Notes: generated by a model from the sequence alone, not told the origin. 64,000 nucleotides of DNA from Anthonomus grandis grandis (GCF_022605725.1 NC_065554.1:13039100-13103099), one strand, 5' to 3'; shown: positions 13,201-21,901, counted from the stretch's first letter. Program-made: numbers and translations.

Positions 13201-16200
13201 CAAAAGTGTATAACGACCTACCACAGTGTCTAAGAAGAAAGCTTTATAAAAAAATTAAAAAAGATATTGTCAAATGGATTATTTCAACTAATTAAAGAAT
13301 TGTCTTTTTGGAGTGAATAACTCATTGGTTTTTTTGGTTTAGTTTGGATACTAGAGTGGGTTAACTAATATAGCTTTTTATGTTGATAAATAACCTCAAT
13401 TATTACCGATATTTATAATAGAATGAGTGGCTCACACACAATACCTTATGGTATCATTGTGAGTTCAAGCAGGTAATAGTGATTACACAATTATTATAGT
13501 GTATTAGTTAAAATTTTAAAAAGCTGTTACTGTTACCGAATCAATAAATAAACAGTTTTTTTAGGTGGCTTTACTTTGAGAAGATTAATCTTAAATTCTG
13601 AATTGTGTGCATATGTAAATTAAGAGAGGCCAGGAAGTTTTTTAAACAAATCACTTCATGGGAATCTATTAAATAATTAACGTTAAAATCACCACAAAAA
13701 ATTAATCTACTACTAACTGGAAACAAAGACAAAAGCAGTTTAAGAGGAACTACTCAAAATTTTTGTTGGGTGGACAATAAATACATATAATATAAAAATT
13801 TAGAACATTTACAAAAATTGCAGCAAACCCAAGTCTGCCCTCAAAATATGTGCAAAACATTTAAGTCAGTTATGTTAATAAATTGTAGAATAGAATTATT
13901 AGTATCAAATATAAAATATCTGGAGAACCAATAGAGGAATATTAAGGAGTAATAAAAATGTTGTATCTTTAAAAAATGATTGGTGAACAACCAATTACCG
14001 AAGTTTAAAAAAGTCAAAAAAGTAAATTTCTTAGAAAGTCAATTGTGAAAATACCTTGGCTTCCAGATTTCTTATATGGACCGAAATAACATTAAAGAAT
14101 TGAACACAATAATAGTCAGAGCTTCATCTGGTTCTAGAGAGCCTGTGATAATACCATATCTGGTTTTGTAATGGTGTATATCTGAATAAATTCTAAACTG
14201 TGATATGTTATTAACAATGTAAATTAAACATTGATAGATGTAGGTGCAAGAAAATCTAAGGATTTCTTGGGACGTCTCTGAAGTATCGCCTACAACAATC
14301 CCTCTCTAACCATAGTCCTGATGCATCTCCATTGAAGCTTAAAGATTGCCTATGCATGGCTAGAATGGTTCCAGTTTAGAGCATACTTGCAGAAAATTAA
14401 CCATGGTAGGCAGACAAAATAGTGGACATGGATGTAATAGCCCTTAATAAGGTCGTTAATGACATGAAAAATATTCTACTTAGTCTGCCTGATAGCTGAT
14501 ATATATGTGCTTTCCATGTTAATTTTGCATCTAAAATAACTCCTAGAAATTTTGTGTGTGAGACCACACCTAGTATATTAAATGAATTTCTTTCTAAGCT
14601 AAAGTTTAACTTGTTGGTCTTCAATGCATTTAGGGAAAATCTATTGTCTAAATATCATTCATGAATGTTTTTATTGGTTGAATCTACCTATGAATGCTTT
14701 ATCACCCATCAAGTCCAACAAAGGATCAGAAGCAGAGTACTTAATCATTACTGTCATCAATACCATTACTACCATTTGCAAAAAGGATAAATTTTAAATG
14801 TTGAACATTAGAAAGATCATTAATGTATATGAGAAATAGCAGAGGATCAAGGACAGAACCCTGTGGAACACCATGACCCATGATCTTGAAATCAATATAC
14901 TGACAACAACCCTGAAGGTATGACTCAATTAGTCTCACATTATTAACATCCAGATGGTATAATTTTAATTTCCAGAATTTATATATTGTAAAGTGTTGGA
15001 GGACAATCAAATTGGTTCCAAAACACTTATAATTTTTTGAATTCTAAGCAACATAATTTAAATCTTAATTTGAAAAAACAGAAGTGCTGCTTTCTTGCTC
15101 TGGAAGTCAACGAAATATACTTACAAACAGACCTAACCTAAACAGGTTATAGATTATGAGTTATACATTTTCTGAATATGCAAGAAATTTTGGGTTATAT
15201 TTGAATGTAAAATTAAAATTTCAAAAACATGTTCAAAGCTTGTTACAAAAAAGTTCTATTCTGTATAAAGCCTTAATTTTTAAGACTTTGTATGTTAAGA
15301 TGAGGAATGTGTTGTGCAATTGTCTTGTTATGTCTATATATAATTACTGTTTCATTGTTTACTATCAATTTCTAGATCTTGTTACCAAAATATATATAAA
15401 TTAAATTCTATGATATTCATTAGGAAAATTTTAGACTGTAAAAAACCTAAAAGAACCTATACTAAAAATTAATATATATAATATTAATTAATTAATAATA
15501 TATATATTAAGACTCATATTTTAAATATATTTAACAATGTGACACATCATTTTTTTTTTAAAACATCTTTATTATCTCCAATAATGTTTACATGTGTATA
15601 TTACAATTAAAACTTAAACTCAAACTCAAAAATGCTTTATTGTCAATATAAACATAGAAGTTGTAGACAAAGCCAGTAGACTGTACATTAATGGAATAAA
15701 AACGAGAAACTAATTTAAAATAAAATAAAATAAAATTATATAAAACTTTGAAAAATACTTAAATGCTAATCATTAAAAAATTCACTTAAACTATAGTACG
15801 CTTTACTAGCAAGAAATATTTTCGTCCTTGTACGTAGGCTTTTTTCAGTCTTAAGTTGTCTTATTTCTAGTCGAAGTTTAATAAACAGCTTTCTGCCTCC
15901 ATATATGATAGAGCTATGGACAAGTTCAAAATGAGGAATGGGTAGCCTCAACAAATAATTTTGTCGCATATTATAGTGGCTTCCTAAGTGGAGTTCCTGT
16001 TTATATTTTCTAAAAACTAAGCAAACTGTTTCCAAAATAAAGATACAACACAGGGTTAAAATATTATGACTTACAAAAAACGGGCGACATGAGTCACGAG
16101 GCTTGGCCCCACATAGAAATCTAATGGCCCTTTTCTGGAGTACAAACACTAAACTAAAAAGTGAATTTGAACATGAACCTTAAAAGCAAATTCAATATCG

Positions 16201-19200
16201 AAGGTGCGACTCGATAATCGCGAAGTATGCAGATCTGGCGATGGAGAAATTAAGACTGGTGGCAGTAACCCTTAGGGCGTAGCAGCCTGATGAGACTTTT
16301 CTACATACATTTACAATATGGTCTTCAAATTTAAGGAACTTGTCTATGGAAAGACCCAAAAACTTACTGAACGGTGGCATGGTGATGGCTTAATTATTTA
16401 AACATTATATCATTTGTATTACATTTAAAATTAAGGATATTTGTTTTGGAAACATTAAATGTCAAAAAATTTCAAAAAACTCCCTAACATGAGAGTAACT
16501 ATTTTACTTCTATACAGTAAGCCTATACCTAAAAAAAAACTAAGCATCAAAGAATATTTTAATTTTTTTGGAACAATTACTAAATGGTTGAACACATCTT
16601 ATATTTTCTGGCAATTCATTAAATACCTTAAAAGCTTTTGCAATAGAATTTCCTAATCCTATGTTAGTTCTTGTATAGTTCTGATAAATGTTATTTACAT
16701 TTCTTGTTGGATAATTATGTATCATATTTGTAAAAGTAATGTTTATATTAGATTTTTGCTTTTTGTGGATAATTTTATATACTAGTTTACATTGTTCTAT
16801 TTTTAGTATTTTATTTAACTTATTAAGATGTAATTCTTGATAAAGTGTATCTGTATGAGTAAGCCTATCTTAATTAAAAAGAACTTTAATAAATTTATTT
16901 TGAAGAGTTTCAACAGTAGTAAAATTAGTTTGAGCACACACTCTCCAAACAGGAAATAAATACCTAAGGTAAGACATCAAGAAAGCATTATAAATATTAT
17001 TTTTAGTTTTTGCAGTTAAATAATCACAACATCTGTAGATAACTGCAATCATTCGCATTACTCTTTTAACAACACTGCAGATATGTTCCAGCCAAGTTAA
17101 TGCTTCATCAATTATTAAGTCCAGATACCAAATTTTCTCAACTTTTTGAATGTGAAAATCCTATATACCAATATTGAAGTAATCAACTTGTGTATTTTAT
17201 TGTTTAAATAATATATGTATTTTGTTTTATTAGAATTAATTTTTAATTTATTAAAATGCAACCAGTCCATATATATTTTGAGATCAGCATTGATGTTATT
17301 CTCTAGAACAACCTTGCTACTACCTGTATAAACTAACACAGTATAGTCGGCAAAAGTGAAATAACACACAGTGAGATTAGCAAGCTTCAAGTTTAATACA
17401 TACAAGGAATAAAACAATGGTCCGAGTATGGAACCTTGTGGGACTTCATAAGAGTTAACTAACACTGAACTACATGTATCATTTAATTTTACATATTGTT
17501 TTCTATTTTCGAGATATGTTTTAAGTAAATCAAAAAGTACTCCCCTGAATTCCATTTTTTGAGCTTATTTAAAAGTATATCAGTACTCACAGCATCGAAT
17601 GCTTTTTGCAAGTCGACAAATATGGCCACAACTAATTTCTTTTTATCCAATGCTCGCAACATGTAATCTACAAAATCAACTGCTGCGCTAAGAGTATTAC
17701 TGTTTATTACATAGACCAGTAGATTAGACCTACCTAAGAAACTAACACAACCTAGTAAAGAGATACCATAGTCCTAGTTATTATATAAATTAGTAATAGT
17801 TAATAAATAAATCAGTTAATAGGTCCTAGCTTCAGCTAGTTGTCATCAAATAGTAAACTATTATATCAGTAATTTAATTTGTTTTTGCATTTTTGTTTTT
17901 AAAAAAGTTTCTATAGGAGAAATATTTATTTCTTTTTTTGTTTAATATTCACTTTTAATTTGTGACCACCTAGGATTTAGACGACACTGTGATGGTTAAG
18001 TAAAGGAATGGCCTATCGCTAAACTTCACCAACTGTTGTCCCGCCTGCATTTTGATATATTTGTAAGATATCGTCGTTGAAGCACTAATACCTCGTAAAC
18101 CCACAAATGACATTTTTCAGGAGATGAAAAAAACTATTTTTTATTTAAAGTATTTAACTTAGATATTGAATATTTTTGTAGATAATCTATTTTCACATTC
18201 AACATTATTTGAAATTAAAGTTTTTTACTAATTTTAATTATATAAACATTTTTCGCGGCATATGAGGTATTGTAATGAATATCTTGTTTTTGGACTGGGA
18301 TACACAGTTTACCCTTTGTAGACAAAACACTTTGTTAGGAACAAATACACTTTTGTTTCTTTATTTTTCTTTTCTTATTATACATGACTGCATGGCCACT
18401 CCACAACATCTAACACCTTTTTTGGCCTCTGTGGAAGCTCTTTCCAGTTGGCATCAAAATCAAGTTTGTAATAAATGTTTTCATTAGGCAAATATCTGAG
18501 TGCTTTGATGTCTGTTACTACGGGATTATTTACAACCTTACAAAAAACATAATTTTAATTAATAAACTTAATGATATTAATATAGTTAGGAAGCAACTTA
18601 CTTTTCCTGGTCTGATAGAATTATATCGATGAAATCTTTTTGAAGTAAAGTCTTTAAAATCTGTATACTCCATACACACAAAATCATAAGGGGCTGGCTT
18701 AGATCTTGCTTCTTTTGAAATGTGCAAATAATCACTGGGTAAGTGTATGTCTTTTCCTTTTATTTTTCTTTCAATACAGCTGTGGACGGAGTCGCATTCC
18801 ATCTGTGTATGCCCAACTTCTAAAAATTTCTGAACAATCTCCACATTATTAATCACAGCATAACTGAGACATTTGACATAATGCTGTTCCGATTTTGGTA
18901 TGTGCATCCATCGCTGTAGATTATAATTGGACCAGATTCATTTTGACATTTATATCCAAATATTTCAGCAAACAGGTCACAAATGTTGATGCTGTCATAT
19001 CAGCATCAGTTTCTGTGAACCAAAAGCAAGTTTCCTGATGAGAAACTGTATCATAAACAGTAAAATTATGAAAGCATAGTTTAAGCTTTAAAAAATGGCA
19101 CTGGCTTGAACAAATGGACATACTTTAACTGCTTGCAAATCAACTGTTAAAACGCGTCCTGTTTCATTAGTGTTTGCTTCCTCTTTTGTCTTTGTTCTTC

Positions 19201-21901
19201 TCATCCCGAGCCCTATCCTTTTTGCGTCTATGAACACTCCATTCTTCATCTGAAAGTTGCCCTACTTCATGTTTAGTGCATAAGTCACACTTGTCCTTTT
19301 TTATGGGATATAATGACAATATTTTAGAATGGAACATACTATTAAAGACCGTTCTAGATAGGACTGATCTGTTATCTTTATTACAGGTTTCCTTATACAA
19401 CTTAAAGAGGTGAGTTAAGCTTTCAACAGTGGTTTCTAAATACAATTTTGTAGAACTGGAACGAGCATAATGTGATGGCAATTTAGGCAACTTGTCAAAA
19501 AATTCTTTAAGGTATTCTTTGTCAGCATCTTTATCTGCTCTAAAAGAAGGTTTTTTCTTTTGCTTGTTAACTTCTGTTGAAGTAGTCATACCAAGATCTC
19601 CTTTTTTTATCCAATCCTGAACCGAAAATTCGCACAAGCACAATGTTTGTAGAAACATCTTTTTGCAAACTTGTAGTTTCTCATTATTAATGGTTAAAAA
19701 ATATTGCAAGGTTTTTTTCGCCTACTGTCTTCTGTTTTCGTATAGGTTCTGTTTGGATTGCTCTTTGTTACATGGTTTATAACAAAAATTTTTCGTTGGT
19801 CCCAATTCATTTCATTCCAGAAACTTTTAAATATTCTTTTATTTTATTTATTTTTATTTATTTTACGGGATCAACCCCATTACAACAGTAAATTAAATAC
19901 AAAATCAATTGAACCTAACCATACTTAACAGTAAAATACTAACTATTAAGCAGTAATAAAGCCTACTTATAAATGTAAAATACCGAAAATAGTTTTATAA
20001 CTTAAATCAATATAACAGAATTCTAAAAATACTAAAAACATACCCTACTAAAGTATAATATTCAGTATTGCACTAAAAAAAAAAAAAAAAAAATTAAACA
20101 ATTTCTCTTATTTGACTCTTAAATCTAGATAAGGAAATGCCCAAAATTTCAACCTCCCTAGTATTGACAATTCTTAGAGTTCTTTCAATAGGAGCATGTA
20201 ATGCATAATTGGCGCTATGAAATGGTAATGAAAAGACACTATACTGCCTTAAATTCCTAGATGGAATATTAAATTGTATTGTCATCAGAAGTTCTGGACA
20301 AATTATCTGACCATTCAATAATTTATACAAAAAAATTAAATCTGCATATATCCGTCTTTGTCTCAATGTCTTCATATCAAGCATTTCTAAAACAATATCA
20401 TAAACATGATCATCCGGAATTCTTATTCGAAGTTTATAGAGACAAAACCTAATAAATTTGTTCTGAACTCTTTCCAAGGACAAGCAATTATTCATGTAAA
20501 GGGGCGACCATATCACTGAGCCATATTCCAGCAATGAAACAACCAATGACATGTATAACCTCTTACAGGTCTCTATAGAAAATTGTTTACAGTTCCTTAG
20601 TACAAAACCCAGATTCTTAGAAGATTTGAGAACAATATTGTTTATGTGTGCATTAAAGTTTAAATGAACATCAAACGAGATACCAAGATCTTTAACTATG
20701 CTGCAATATTGAAGTGTACTTCCTTGAATGTTATATGAAGTAACAACCTTTTTAGTTCGCTTGAGAAAACTTATATAATTGCATTTGCTTACATTCAAAA
20801 ACAAATTGTTGTTAACACACCACTCATTCAATCTATCCAAATCACTTTGCAACAGAATCTGATCAAGTATTGATAAAATCTCTCTAAAAAACTTCAAATC
20901 ATCAGCAATTAAAAGGAAGTCACTGTTCTCAAAACAGGCACCAATATCATTCACAAAAATATTAAAGAGCAAAGGTGAACAGTGCCCACCTTGTGGAACA
21001 CCTGAAGTGACATTAATATAGCTTGATCTTGCATTACCTATTCGTGCCTGGGTCCTCCCTGACAGGGAATTTACAAACCAATTCACCATAAGATTAGAAA
21101 ATCCAAAGATATTCTAAGGCGATCTTCTTCAGATATTTTTGTACAGTGCTTATTTTTGACTCTAATACATTCCTTTGATTTGCATTGGCGGTCCTAGTTT
21201 TCAAGCCTCTTTGGGAATATTATTACTAACTTTGTCGTCTTTTCTACTGTAACCCATGTATGGTTGTCCTTCCATTCTTTGTCGCCTTGTTTTATTTTTG
21301 CCCTACCTATCCTCTTGACTCTTAATGCTTCATTTTCGTCCTTCTAATAGAACCCACAGAAACACTTTACTTCAACAAGTCTTAACCCATAACCGCGACT
21401 AAAGCGCGTTACGAGGTATTAACTTAATCATTTAGTAACAGTCATTTGTGGGATACGATATATTTGAAATATTCCTGACTGTGGGTTAAGAGATATTGCC
21501 TACAAAAATATAGCCATTTACTGTAAGAGGTATTAGAAATCCTAAATATTCACCAAGTAAAATTTTTGTTGTATACTGTATTAACAGAGTTGTTGAATTC
21601 GGTTTACGCTAACCAATGCCACCAAAAACAAAAATTTTATTTTTTGTGGTTTACAAGGTATTAGTATTTCAACGACGATATATTAAAATGCACACAGATT
21701 AGATTAGCACAAAATGATTAAGATTAGTCTTTTTTAAGTCTATGCCGGATAATTCTAAACAGGATAGTTGTACCTTATGTACCTAATTGCTAAATACACA
21801 TAAATGACACTAATTTTTACAATCATTATTTTTTACTTACCAGTTTGATGGGAATCGTTTACTTCGACTCGTAAAACACACTTAGATACCAAGTCAGACA
21901 T
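4112..21901 (-). CDS. BRAP: BRCA1-associated protein orthologue (BRAP/IMP), RING and UBP-type zinc-finger E3 ligase, partial at C-terminus
   Basis: BRAP is a cytoplasmic E3 ubiquitin ligase. In animals it binds Ras-GTP and restrains the KSR scaffold of the Raf-MEK-ERK pathway. Nine minus-strand exons join in frame: 21841-21901, 7531-7807, 7313-7477, 7083-7258, 6921-7026, 4714-4830, 4569-4660, 4320-4503, 4112-4261. All have GT-AG borders and matching phases, giving 442 codons plus two bases. In order the protein has a short N-terminus, IGFFSGNPFVEI, a BRAP2-type RNA-recognition-like domain ending near RIVWVSRVEW, a C3H2C3 RING (CPVCLERMDESVDGVL to STCPVCR), a ZnF-UBP (WICLICGHVGCGRY, GHAASHY) and a coiled coil from about EFTYLLTSQLEEQRMY. 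Human BRAP is about 590 residues; roughly 100 C-terminal residues are absent here. Either the TAA at 4110-4108 ends a short protein or, more likely, the donor gtaagt leads to unseen exons. An extra small exon inside the 14-kb intron 1 cannot be excluded. Confidence 0.93.
4320..4503 (-). CDS. BRAP: BRAP exon 8 (linker and start of coiled coil)
   Basis: Encodes GDNFVHRLLQNKADGKLV, an acidic Ser/Glu linker, and VQLEFTYLLTSQLEEQRMYF, which opens the coiled coil. Acceptor tag at 4506-4504. The donor is gtaaat at 4319-4314. Confidence 0.94.
4569..4660 (-). CDS. BRAP: BRAP exon 7 (second half of ZnF-UBP)
   Basis: Encodes YQGGHAASHYRESGHCYALQ and LGSHRVWDYK. The His residues finish the zinc sites, and HRVWDY is the family signature. 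It follows a short 53-bp intron (4661-4713). Donor gtataa at 4568-4563. Confidence 0.95.
4714..4830 (-). CDS. BRAP: BRAP exon 6 (first half of ZnF-UBP)
   Basis: Encodes CVQSPEQEESSECEECGKS and ALWICLICGHVGCGR, the cysteine pairs of the ubiquitin-binding UBP-type zinc finger. Acceptor tag at 4833-4831, donor gtaaaa at 4713-4708. Confidence 0.95.
4983..5030 (+). repeat. Terminal-inverted-repeat-like end, TACAGGGTGGCCC type
   Basis: The motif TACAGGGTGGCCCAAATTCG begins at 4983, inside the intron between BRAP exons 5 and 6. TA-CAGGGTG is the left tip of the DDE elements seen elsewhere in this window, for example at 36514 and 45891. A matching right end was not found. Confidence 0.4.
5940..6090 (-). 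pseudogene. Tc1/mariner-superfamily transposase relic in a BRAP intron
   Basis: The minus strand reads QRDGC, then PDLSPLDYFLWGYLKTVYLT in one frame. This is the second Asp motif and the 'SPDLSPLDYFLWG' box with the last catalytic Asp. A TGA replaces the residue before PDL, and the segment between the two motifs is shortened. Only this C-terminal scrap is recognisable. It lies in the intron between BRAP exons 5 and 6, in the same orientation as the gene. Confidence 0.75.
6921..7026 (-). CDS. BRAP: BRAP exon 5 (RING finger)
   Basis: Encodes ERMDESVDGVLTILCNHAFH and ASCLEKWGDSTCPVCR, completing a C3H2C3 RING that binds two zinc ions and recruits the E2. All eight ligands across exons 4 and 5 are present. 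Acceptor tag at 7029-7027, donor gtactt at 6920-6915. Confidence 0.95.
7083..7258 (-). CDS. BRAP: BRAP exon 4 (end of BRAP2 domain, start of RING)
   Basis: Encodes FRDHDDAIEFYLTYNGSPFS, RIVWVSRVEW and ELPMCPVCL, giving the first two zinc ligands of the RING. The acceptor cag at 7261-7259 is preferred over a second cag six bases on, because it keeps the conserved Phe-Arg pair. Donor gtacaa at 7082-7077. Confidence 0.94.
7313..7477 (-). CDS. BRAP: BRAP exon 3 (BRAP2 domain)
   Basis: Encodes LTSRKDALTLCLLGVPCTMT, CHDILAFTAPC and IRVLRDSLPNQYMCLL. This matches the BRAP2 RNA-recognition-like fold, including the conserved RDS.PNQYM stretch. Acceptor tag at 7480-7478, donor gtgagt at 7312-7307. Confidence 0.94.
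7531..7807 (-). CDS. BRAP: BRAP exon 2
   Basis: Acceptor tag at 7810-7808, or alternatively cag at 7804-7802 six bases further; both keep the frame. It encodes an acidic/basic linker, then REDWGLLPFSSREQTP and LGEIGFFSGNPFVEITKGIL, the conserved entry to the BRAP2 domain. Donor gtaagt at 7530-7525. Confidence 0.92.
8180..8313. repeat. Perfect 35-bp inverted repeat (hairpin) with 64-bp centre
   Basis: Left arm 8180-8214 begins GCAATAATTTAAAAAAGG and right arm 8279-8313 is its exact reverse complement. The centre contains a second, imperfect inverted pair around CATGGATCCATG. It looks like a small foldback MITE. It abuts the TTAA of the piggyBac copy (8314). Confidence 0.85.
8318..10432 (+). 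mobile_element. piggyBac-superfamily transposon, complete ends
   Basis: TTAA target duplications lie at 8314-8317 and 10433-10436. The terminal inverted repeats read CTCTCAGCTACTATCGATGG at the left and CCCTCAGCTACTATCGAGC at the right (reverse complement). Near each end there is a sub-terminal GGGTCC...GGACCC palindrome. The element is 2.1 kb and sits inside BRAP intron 1, opposite to the gene. The internal stretch about 8743-8870 carries two TACAGGG-type tips, possibly a small insertion. Confidence 0.93.
9018..10305 (+). pseudogene. piggyBac transposase, frameshifted and internally deleted
   Basis: The long open frame 9076-10272 (398 codons) carries the cut-and-paste core: MPIFRATMSLARF, TVDEMLIPFRGR (first Asp), TGDNWYSS (second Asp) and GVDALDAKCALYSTSRRTNR (third Asp with the usual RRTNRWP). 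All three catalytic Asp are kept. An acidic N-terminal segment (GLSKKQLEEILNDEQFW) lies just upstream in another frame, 9018-9105. It runs straight into MPIFR, so the N-terminal dimerisation/DNA-binding region is largely deleted. After about 10160 the frame is lost: the Cys-rich zinc-binding tail (CSICPAKKD, CDVCKTPICNQYC) reads in a different frame to about 10305. It is therefore dead, but of moderate age. Confidence 0.92.
10437..11837. other. Unassigned AT-rich stretch in BRAP intron 1
   Basis: No protein family is recognised. It includes the hammerhead-like motif described separately. A minus-strand open frame at 11580-11774 has no recognisable domain. Confidence 0.35.
10985..11020 (-). 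ncRNA. Hammerhead-ribozyme-like core, Penelope-type signature (candidate)
   Basis: On the minus strand CTGAAGA (11017-11011) is followed by a GGTA...TACC stem and CGAAAC (ending at 10990). This matches the CUGANGA - stem II - GAAA core of hammerhead ribozymes. Such motifs occur in the terminal repeats of Penelope-like retroelements. A conventional stem I and cleavage site were not verified, and no Penelope reverse transcriptase is seen next to it. Confidence 0.4.
11838..12170 (+). other. Unrecognised 110-codon open frame
   Basis: The open frame encodes an acidic, Asn-rich stretch (MDLFDLNNNISIFAPNL near its start, ending NGFG) with no domain that I recognise. It precedes a plus-strand reverse-transcriptase relic and could be a remnant of that element's upstream coding part or a chance frame. 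It lies in BRAP intron 1, antisense to the gene. Confidence 0.25.
12240..13295 (+). pseudogene. Non-LTR reverse-transcriptase relic
   Basis: The plus strand reads LDKKLAAILVLLDYSKAFDV (motif with the first catalytic Asp) near 12260-12330. A broken SGVP..P motif follows near 12420, and NPENVAALLNNDL after that. The C-terminal part (13005-13295) reads PNSLACQRHILCTGPKVYND then LPQCLRRKLYKKIK, typical of the end of Jockey/CR1 ORF2. The FADD box is not recognisable and several stops and frame changes occur. It is heavily decayed. Confidence 0.7.
13296..13574. other. Short unassigned gap
   Basis: Nothing is recognised between the plus-strand relic and the endonuclease fragment. Confidence 0.3.
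13575..13760 (-). pseudogene. AP-endonuclease fragment of a non-LTR retrotransposon
   Basis: On the minus strand the frame reads LIFCGDFNVNYLIDSHEVIC followed by LKNFLASLNLHMHT. GDFNVNY is the catalytic GDFN motif of apurinic-type endonucleases at the start of ORF2. No matching reverse transcriptase continues downstream on this strand, so it is an isolated fragment. Confidence 0.65.
13761..14229. other. Unassigned AT-rich gap
   Basis: No feature is recognised between the endonuclease fragment and the next reverse-transcriptase relic. Confidence 0.3.
14230..15020 (-). pseudogene. Non-LTR reverse-transcriptase relic (FADD box mutated)
   Basis: Minus-strand pieces: 14741-15010 has GHGVPQGSVLDPLLFLIYIN and FILFANGSNG, where the FADD box has become FANG, so both catalytic Asp are lost. 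14397-14624 has the later palm/thumb: VSHTKFLGVILDAKLTWKAH. The order and strand agree, with a frame change between them. Confidence 0.8.
15030..15404 (+). pseudogene. Reverse-transcriptase thumb fragment, opposite strand
   Basis: The plus strand reads LNLNLKKTEVLLSCSGSQRN, then SEYARNFGLYLNVKLKFQKH and CNCLVMSIYNYC. It resembles the matching part of the element at 1440-2790 (ARNLGLHMDEELRFSEH). It has no catalytic motif. It abuts the minus-strand relic at 15020 tail to tail. Confidence 0.65.
15469..15512. repeat. AT palindrome
   Basis: A near-perfect inverted repeat made only of A and T centres on TTAATTAATTAA. It may be a replication-slippage product or a cruciform-prone site. Confidence 0.6.
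15600..16390 (-). pseudogene. Non-LTR reverse-transcriptase C-terminal relic
   Basis: Two minus-strand frames: 16192-16380 reads PPFSKFLGLSIDKFLKFEDH (palm/thumb 'FLGL.ID..L.F..H'). 15766-16149 reads VLQKRAIRFLCGAKPRDSCR, then a normal ORF2 end with LRTRTKIFLASKAYYSLSEF. The AT-rich segment with AATAAA-like runs at 15600-15760 is the probable 3' untranslated part. The catalytic centre is absent: the copy is truncated near 16390. Confidence 0.8.
16440..17740 (-). pseudogene. Non-LTR reverse-transcriptase relic (5'-truncated)
   Basis: On the minus strand, near 17620-17740, the reading gives VVAIFVDLQKAFDAVSTDIL. 17115-17555 gives NSYEVPQGSILGPLFYSLYV and FTFADYTVLVY (FADY instead of FADD). 16870-17058 gives YNAFLMSYLRYLFPVWRVC, and 16540-16725 gives NELPENIRCVQPF of the C-terminus. 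All pieces are collinear and separated by frame changes. The second Asp of the catalytic box is lost. Confidence 0.82.
17741..18045. other. Unassigned AT-rich gap
   Basis: Nothing is recognised between the reverse-transcriptase relic and the left end of the next DNA transposon. Confidence 0.3.
19838..21106 (-). mobile_element. 5'-truncated non-LTR retrotransposon insertion with target-site duplication
   Basis: The insertion is bordered by AAATATTCT at 19829-19837 and AGATATTCT at 21107-21115, a 9-bp duplication with one mismatch. It interrupts the transposase frame cleanly, because the sequences on both sides continue the same protein. The 3' end (plus coordinate 19838) is a TAAA-type repeat tail. 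Its 5' end is truncated inside the reverse transcriptase. Confidence 0.88.
20094..21089 (-). CDS. Reverse-transcriptase C-terminal open frame (331 codons), 5'-truncated element
   Basis: The frame is unbroken from near the truncation to its stop. It has TSGVPQGGHCSPLLFNIFVN, then FLLIADDLKFFREI (a variant of the FADD box with both Asp intact), NVSKCNYISFLKRTKK, VKDLGISFDVHLNFNAHINN and the thumb LERVQNKFIRFCLYKL. The first catalytic Asp motif and the endonuclease lie upstream of the truncation and are missing, so it cannot be active. The unbroken frame indicates that this is the youngest reverse transcriptase in the window. It is Jockey/CR1-like; the clade is not decided. Confidence 0.85.
   Translation of the reverse strand: MVNWFVNSLSGRTQARIGNARSSYINVTSGVPQGGHCSPLLFNIFVNDIGACFENSDFLLIADDLKFFREILSILDQILLQSDLDRLNEWCVNNNLFLNVSKCNYISFLKRTKKVVTSYNIQGSTLQYCSIVKDLGISFDVHLNFNAHINNIVLKSSKNLGFVLRNCKQFSIETCKRLYMSLVVSLLEYGSVIWSPLYMNNCLSLERVQNKFIRFCLYKLRIRIPDDHVYDIVLEMLDMKTLRQRRIYADLIFLYKLLNGQIICPELLMTIQFNIPSRNLRQYSVFSLPFHSANYALHAPIERTLRIVNTREVEILGISLSRFKSQIREIV
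21841..21901 (-). CDS. BRAP: BRAP exon 1 (start codon)
   Basis: ATG at 21901-21899 begins MSDLVSKCVLRVEVNDSHQT plus one base, then a strong donor gtaagt at 21840-21835. The segment CVLRVEV resembles the LVVIRLEL start of other BRAP proteins. The phase (1) fits exon 2. The assignment rests on phase, position and this weak similarity, so it is less certain than the later exons. Confidence 0.72.

Larger units (their letters stand above)
18385..21380 (-). pseudogene. DDE-like transposase with CxxC and YSDGC motifs, family not named
   Basis: Reading the minus strand: an N-terminal Cys-containing part (21120-21380, with CKSKECIRVKNKHCTKISEE), then the retrotransposon insertion. It resumes at about 19830 with WNEMNWDQRKIFVINHVTKS and the long frame 19167-19709, including KDKCDLCTKHEVG and KKDRARDEKNKDK. 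After a frameshift it gives VLTVDLQAVKVCPFVQ (candidate first Asp), LKLCFHNFTVYD, IIYSDGCTYQNRN (candidate second Asp) and VGHTQMECDSVHS (candidate acidic residue). A possible intron (about 18535-18600) with gtaagt precedes the final segment NNPVVTDIKALRYLPNENIY, which ends at a stop near 18385. I recognise this layout as a recurrent insect transposon protein but cannot give it a superfamily name with confidence. The indels and insertion mean it is dead. Confidence 0.7.
18046..21692 (-). mobile_element. DNA transposon with DDE-like transposase of unnamed type, split by a retrotransposon
   Basis: The left end (18046-18110) and right end (21634-21692) are imperfect inverted repeats. Both carry TGCATTTT, TCGTCGTTGAA and ACTAATACCT plus GTAAACC in the same order. 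A second inverted pair, CCCACAAATGAC (18100) and GTCATTTGTGGG (about 21440), and further copies of TTACGAGGTATTA lie inside. Outer ends and target duplication are uncertain. The transposase frame is on the minus strand. A 1.27-kb reverse-transcriptase element interrupts it at 19838-21106. Confidence 0.75.
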
